From positions 1 through 17,586 of the forward strand of contig CAYJXJ010000093.1 of assembly GCA_964374095.1 (NCBI GenBank): a stretch of DNA of 17,586 nucleotides. Direction: 5' to 3'. The position numbers and the translations under genes are program-made. The notes below the pieces were generated by a model that did no database searches, had not been told where the DNA came from, and saw nothing but the letters and a program-made list of their open reading frames with translations. Origin of the DNA: CAYJXJ01 sp964374095. GTDB taxonomy: Bacteria; Elusimicrobiota; Elusimicrobia; UBA1565; UBA9628. Below, piece by piece: positions 15,201 to 17,586 of this stretch; position 1 is the first letter of the stretch, and each line of letters starts with the position of its first letter.

Positions 15201-16519
15201 CAGGGCCGGGCCCCCGCGATGCGCCGCGCCCTCGCGGGATCGAGCCTCTTGCGGTACCTTCCGAGGGTCGCCCCGATGACCTGCAGGCGCTCCTCAGGGC
15301 TCAGCGGCTCGATCCGGAATGTGGGCCAGTTCCGGCGCCGGAGTTCCTCCAGCGGGCGGCCGGGAAGCGCGGCCAGGATGAGCCGCACGTTGGGGGGCAG
15401 CTCGACCGGCAGCCAGGCCAAGTCAGGAGCCTGGTCCCGGTCCTCGAGCCCGTTGAGCCCGTCGAGGATGAGGATCGCGCGGCCCCGGGCAGCCGCCATG
15501 TGGAGCCCCTTGAGGAACGCGGAGCGCAGCTCCCGGGCCCCATCGGGGATCTGCGTATCGATGCCGAATCGCCGGCGGAGCTCCCCGAGGATGCGGCGCA
15601 GCATGGCCGCCCAGTCCGCGCTGTAGGGCGTCGCGCCGATGAAATGGGTCAGCACGGGCTCCTCCGGCTTCGCCTGCCTCCGCCGCGCGGCCCAGTTGGC
15701 CAGGAGGGCCGACTTGCCCAGGCCTGACTCGCCGAGGAGGACCAGGGGCGGGCCGTCGGAGTCCGCGTGCTGGTCGAGGCGATCGAAGTACGCTGGCCGC
15801 CCGATATAGATCCCGAGGCGGTTCGTCGCGAAGGCCTCCTGCTCGGCGGCCTCGCGGTCGAGCGATTCGGGCATGGAGCTGGGCGGGAAGAGGCCATCGA
15901 TGACGCCGGTCATGTCGCGCAGCACGAGTTGGCCCAGCTCCCGGGGGTCCGAGTAGCCCTCGCGGACCGGCAGCCCGCTGCGGCGGATGCGGCCCTTGAG
16001 CTCCTCAAGCCTGCCGGCGGCCTCCGGTCCCTCCGGCTGGTAGTCGGCGATGTCGGCGCCGGCCGGCAGGCGGTCGAGGTAGCCGGGGTCGCGGAAGTAG
16101 AAGAAGGCATGCCCGGCCATGCCGGGGTCGTTGAGCGAGGCGTGGAGGATCTCGAGCTCCGTCACGGAGCGGCCGGACTGCCCCGCCAGCCAGGGCTCGC
16201 GCTCGATGAGCTCCGGAGGCAGCGCCTGCTGGATCCAGCCATAGCGTTCGCCCAGCAGCCCGATGAAGTAGGGCCGGCAGTTGTTGATCTCGGCCAGGCA
16301 GACGGCCAGCACCTGGCCCTCGGCCTTCTGCTCGTCGGTCACCCCCCAGCGGAGATCGACCTCGGACCATGAGACGCCGCGCGATTCGCAGAGCTTGCGC
16401 AGGGCCGGGAAAACCCGCTTGATGAGTTCATCGCGCTCGGCCTGCATGTCCCGGAAGGTGGAGGAGATGAAGACTCGGATATGGCGGCTGCCGCCCGGGT
16501 CGTACGGCTGCTCCCGCAT
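12272..16519 (-). CDS. Giant DUF4062-STAND NTPase with TPR-ankyrin-TPR sensor
   Basis: A 1415-residue cytoplasmic protein. Residues 13-115 are a DUF4062 domain (IRVFISSTFRDMQAERD, SEVDLRWGVT, FIGLLGERYGW). Residues 230-560 are a STAND/NACHT-type P-loop ATPase: Walker A GESGLGKS (263-270), Walker B LILDGLNGLED (Asp353), then a helical winged region ending near FFHDYFRQAVQARYL. Residues 689-930 hold six TPR-like repeats of 40 residues with a shared core (AGLA-CLGNQA-I--ARGD-DGA-ALL-EAER). About 968-1160 hold five to six ankyrin repeats (GRTALMEACR, GADIQAKD). About 1180-1387 return to five more of the same 40-residue repeats. The order resembles eukaryotic NPHP3 and NWD1 proteins and bacterial STAND defence proteins: repeats sense a ligand, the ATPase oligomerises, the N-terminal domain acts. 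The ATG at 16519 has a GGGAG SD and overlaps the previous stop by one base; a TTG one codon earlier is possible. Confidence 0.88.
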   Translation of the reverse strand: MREQPYDPGGSRHIRVFISSTFRDMQAERDELIKRVFPALRKLCESRGVSWSEVDLRWGVTDEQKAEGQVLAVCLAEINNCRPYFIGLLGERYGWIQQALPPELIEREPWLAGQSGRSVTELEILHASLNDPGMAGHAFFYFRDPGYLDRLPAGADIADYQPEGPEAAGRLEELKGRIRRSGLPVREGYSDPRELGQLVLRDMTGVIDGLFPPSSMPESLDREAAEQEAFATNRLGIYIGRPAYFDRLDQHADSDGPPLVLLGESGLGKSALLANWAARRRQAKPEEPVLTHFIGATPYSADWAAMLRRILGELRRRFGIDTQIPDGARELRSAFLKGLHMAAARGRAILILDGLNGLEDRDQAPDLAWLPVELPPNVRLILAALPGRPLEELRRRNWPTFRIEPLSPEERLQVIGATLGRYRKRLDPARARRIAGARPCSNALYLRALLDEIRVFGVHERLDEAIARYIAAPDPPALFDMILARYERDFERDRPALVQDSMRLLWAARRGLSEAELLDLLGSGAMLPRAAWSPLFLAAEASLSVRSGKLAFFHDYFRQAVQARYLADEARQREAHLRLADYFSPRELGTRQLEELPWQLAQAGAWDRLYALMSSLAFFSAAWEQDEFEVRAFWARIEANSDHRVAEGYRPVLAAPEQHAGRVPAVARLMRAMGRFDEAGGLWRFLIERSRRVDDRSGLARALGQQAELLMSRGILDGAMAFLKEAERICRESGDRHGLSRCLEKQAFILKARGDLDGAMALQKETEGIVRQLDDQDGRHVSLANQASIHALKGELDLALALDAEAERFFRRSGNLESLAACLGDQATIHFRRKDFDAAMGLSAEEERLFRQLGDRAGLAVCLGNQAPIRQARGDADGALALLQEAERINRELGRVEGLALCLVRQALILSGSSSRHKDALRLAEQAYSLASGNGLVSLTERIESILLSLREAPGRMSSPESSPPTGGAPLHSRLIQAAGDGDLIAIKGLLAQGADVAAGDQDGRTALMEACRGSRVEAARLLVEHGADIQAKDNEDRTVLGYASAVGCLDIMRLLLEKGARVDDRMRDGSTALMGTALLGKTDPARLLMDGGADADLQDEKGFTALMWAIAADRAGVARLLIERGASLGVKDKKGFTALERAVGQSRREVLVALLQSASLSDLASLPKEESLVEGLLALLKAGQGMARQSGDRAGLARCLGSQALVLEAWRRRDEAMALRQEEEALRRQLGDEAGLSRCLGGQAGLRIAGGLFGEAWTLLQEQERLCRQLGQKSELALCLCNQATVRLYDRHDPDGALAALREAERLYQESGRLSGLPACLDYQTKILEDRDPEAALVAYKEMERLCRLQRNLQGLSAGLANQAHFLYGLGRAREALPLAQEAHDLAVAGGAADLSKQTERILNRVRYRAQDPG
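12359..12982 (-). repeat. Second TPR-coding array, five units of about 120 bp
   Basis: Codes for the C-terminal block of five tandem 39-41-residue helical repeats of the STAND protein. Each unit keeps a GL-xCLxxQA helix start and an ExERL helix end, the same consensus as the upstream array at 13730-14455. The similarity across the intervening ankyrin block suggests one ancestral array. Confidence 0.75.
13043..13615 (-). repeat. Ankyrin-repeat-coding block inside the TPR region
   Basis: Five to six tandem units of about 33 codons with the ankyrin pattern G-TALM-A---G----ARLLLE-GA-----D. Their loops end in DGRTAL, DGSTAL or KGFTAL, typical of canonical ankyrin repeats. The block is flanked on both sides by the 40-residue TPR-like repeats. 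Confidence 0.85.
13730..14455 (-). repeat. First TPR-coding array, six units of 120 bp
   Basis: Six consecutive units, each 40 codons long apart from the last, which is about one codon longer. The units begin RxxGDxxGLAxCLGxQA and end with an EAERI/L helix. The length regularity and close consensus suggest recent tandem duplication, so unit number may vary between strains. Confidence 0.78.
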
Positions 16520-17028
16520 CAACGCTCCCGAGAACTAGAGCCCCGGCGCCGGCACAGGCTCTCGCGGAGCTGGGACTCCAGGCGGCCGCGCAACGCCTCG
16601 CTGACCGGAGGCGAGCCCGGGGTGATCCGGGCCCCCAAGAGCCGCGGCGCGCCCCCGTCGGCCGGGATGAGCACGGTCGCCGCGATGCCGGCCAAGCCCT
16701 GAGGCTCGCGGTGGTCGTGCGGGTCGTGCTCGTAGCGCAGCTCGACGGTCCACCCCTCGCCCTCCCGGAAGCCCTCGCGCCCGGCCCGCTCGGCGCGGGA
16801 GAAATAGAGGTCGTCCCGGGCCAGGTCCGCGGCTTGGGCCTCGCGCTCGGCCCCGTCCACGCACCAGGCCAGCCTCAAGAGGTCGTCGGCGTGCCAGAGG
16901 ACAAGCATCGCCCCGGCCCTGGGCACGTCGGTCCAATTCGGGGCCCAGTCGCCCAGGAGGGACTCGAAGCGGAACGGGATGCCGAGCGCCTCCAACTCGT
17001 CGTCCTCGGGGAAGCGGTCGTAATCCAA
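16519..17028 (-). CDS. Hypothetical 169-residue protein in operon with the STAND gene
   Basis: I do not recognise the family. The protein is soluble, with no signal peptide or membrane helix. It is acidic at the N-terminus (DYDRFPEDDELEALG), has several tryptophans (GDWAPNWTD, LVLWHADD, LRLAWCVDG), a His/Asp-rich stretch (YEHDPHDHREPQG) and a basic C-terminus (CRRRGSSSRER). Predicted mixed alpha/beta. The TTG at 17028 is the only usable start near the upstream stop and has no SD; the next in-frame ATG would remove 40 residues. It lies 3 bp after the kinase stop and in the same frame, and its own stop overlaps the STAND start (TGATG), implying coupled translation. Its coupling to a STAND gene makes it a candidate accessory or regulatory subunit, but that is inference only. 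Confidence 0.62.
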   Translation of the reverse strand: MDYDRFPEDDELEALGIPFRFESLLGDWAPNWTDVPRAGAMLVLWHADDLLRLAWCVDGAEREAQAADLARDDLYFSRAERAGREGFREGEGWTVELRYEHDPHDHREPQGLAGIAATVLIPADGGAPRLLGARITPGSPPVSEALRGRLESQLRESLCRRRGSSSRER

Positions 17029-17031
17029 GGC

Positions 17032-17586
17032 TCAGGCCTGAGGGCGGGATTCCAGGGCCGCCAGGCGCTGGGCATTCGTTTCCATGATGGCAAGCAAACG
17101 CCGGCGGCTGGGATCCGCATCCCGCATTTCGCCCTCCAGCAGCTCTAAGGCGCCCTGAAGGGAAAACAGGGGAGTCCTCAGCTCATGCGAAACTGAGGAC
17201 ACGAATTCTGTTTTTAACCGGTCCAGCTCCTGGTAGCGGTTGATGGCTTCCTGCAAGCGGCTCATTTCACGCTTCTGGCTAAAGTGTCCCAGACAGCGCC
17301 GGACTTTGGCCAAAAGCTCAAAGCTTTCACAGGGCTTGGGGATATAATCGCAAGCGCCCAGCTTCATGCACTCAACAGCCCCCTCCACCGTCACAGCCCC
17401 GGTGATTATATTGACGCAAATGCCGGGATGGATCTCTTTGGCCAGGCGCAGCACTGTTGCGCCGTCTATGCCGGGCATCCTCAGATCCGTAAAAACAACC
17501 GCGTAGCCGCCATTTTCCCGCAACCGCGCCAGGGCCTCGGCGCCGTTTTGAGCCGTCACTGTTTCCAAGCCGTCCGTTTGCAGGAG
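17032..17586 (-). CDS. Response regulator-HisKA protein, truncated before the ATPase domain (partial)
   Basis: The visible part runs in from the right edge and lacks its N-terminus. A TTG at 17568 is in frame, but residues before it (LLQTDG) continue the receiver fold, so the true start lies outside the window. The receiver domain shows the phosphoacceptor Asp in VVFTDLRMPG (codon near 17487), the switch Thr in IITGA and the Lys in YIPKPC. A coiled linker leads to a HisKA dimerisation domain with the H-box SVSHELRTPL. The protein stops about 50 residues after that His (ending LESRPQA), where a HATPase domain should follow, so it cannot autophosphorylate by itself. Its G+C content and codon use are visibly lower than those of all its neighbours. 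It may be a remnant of a hybrid kinase, or a natural phospho-relay fragment. Confidence 0.8.
   Translation of the reverse strand, partial: LLQTDGLETVTAQNGAEALARLRENGGYAVVFTDLRMPGIDGATVLRLAKEIHPGICVNIITGAVTVEGAVECMKLGACDYIPKPCESFELLAKVRRCLGHFSQKREMSRLQEAINRYQELDRLKTEFVSSVSHELRTPLFSLQGALELLEGEMRDADPSRRRLLAIMETNAQRLAALESRPQA

Noticed and set aside
10863..16519. Caspase plus STAND as a cytoplasmic defence pair (STAND-activated protease).
   Set aside because: The two genes are convergent, not an operon, and the caspase carries an export-type signal, so they are unlikely to meet in the cytoplasm.

Overview
This is a G+C-rich window (about two thirds G+C by eye) from a diderm bacterium. The sequence encodes an outer-membrane beta-barrel protein, exported FecR-type and thioredoxin-fold proteins, and a CHASE2 cyclase. 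I cannot name the phylum. The gene mix (FecR, CHASE2 cyclase, bacterial caspase, giant STAND protein) would suit a metagenomic Elusimicrobiota, Myxococcota or similar lineage, but that is only a guess. No RNA genes, CRISPR arrays or insertion sequences were seen.

Layout. (1) 1-1909, minus strand: an XdhC/MobA-like fusion that matures molybdenum cofactor, translationally coupled (GTGA overlap) to the N-terminus of a guanine-deaminase-like amidohydrolase running off the left edge. This looks like the edge of a purine/xanthine dehydrogenase locus. (2) 2079-5108, plus strand: a SirB1-type transglutaminase-like protein, an exported DipZ-like thioredoxin-fold protein that has lost both catalytic cysteines, and an enolase-superfamily dipeptide epimerase coupled to it (GTGA). 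(3) 5110-5179: a perfect 70-bp palindrome. (4) 5199-12248: an envelope module made of a TPR plus beta-barrel protein of the Slam/DUF560 (type XI secretion) kind, an exported FecR protein with a methionine-rich segment and a C-terminal domain resembling a TbpB barrel, a convergent CHASE2/class III nucleotide cyclase, and a divergent exported caspase-like (C14) protein. (5) 12272-17586, minus strand: a probable operon of a truncated response-regulator/HisKA protein, an unrecognised 169-residue protein and a 1415-residue DUF4062-STAND-TPR-ankyrin-TPR protein.

How they may work together. The barrel protein and the FecR protein look like a secretor and its cargo. The CHASE2 cyclase would turn an extracytoplasmic signal into a cyclic nucleotide. 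The exported caspase shares a 73-bp divergent promoter region with the cyclase. The STAND protein has the architecture of a ligand-sensing switch of the kind used in bacterial defence, and its two co-directional upstream ORFs are candidate partners. All of these functional links are inferred from layout and domain recognition.

A striking regulatory pattern is that five of the genes have a -10-like hexamer only 6-8 nt before the start codon and no Shine-Dalgarno sequence. This predicts leaderless mRNAs. The FecR gene instead has a near-consensus -35/-10 pair, a leader and an SD. Base composition and codon use shift sharply at about 17030, where the kinase ORF ends, suggesting recombination, transfer or a chimeric join there.
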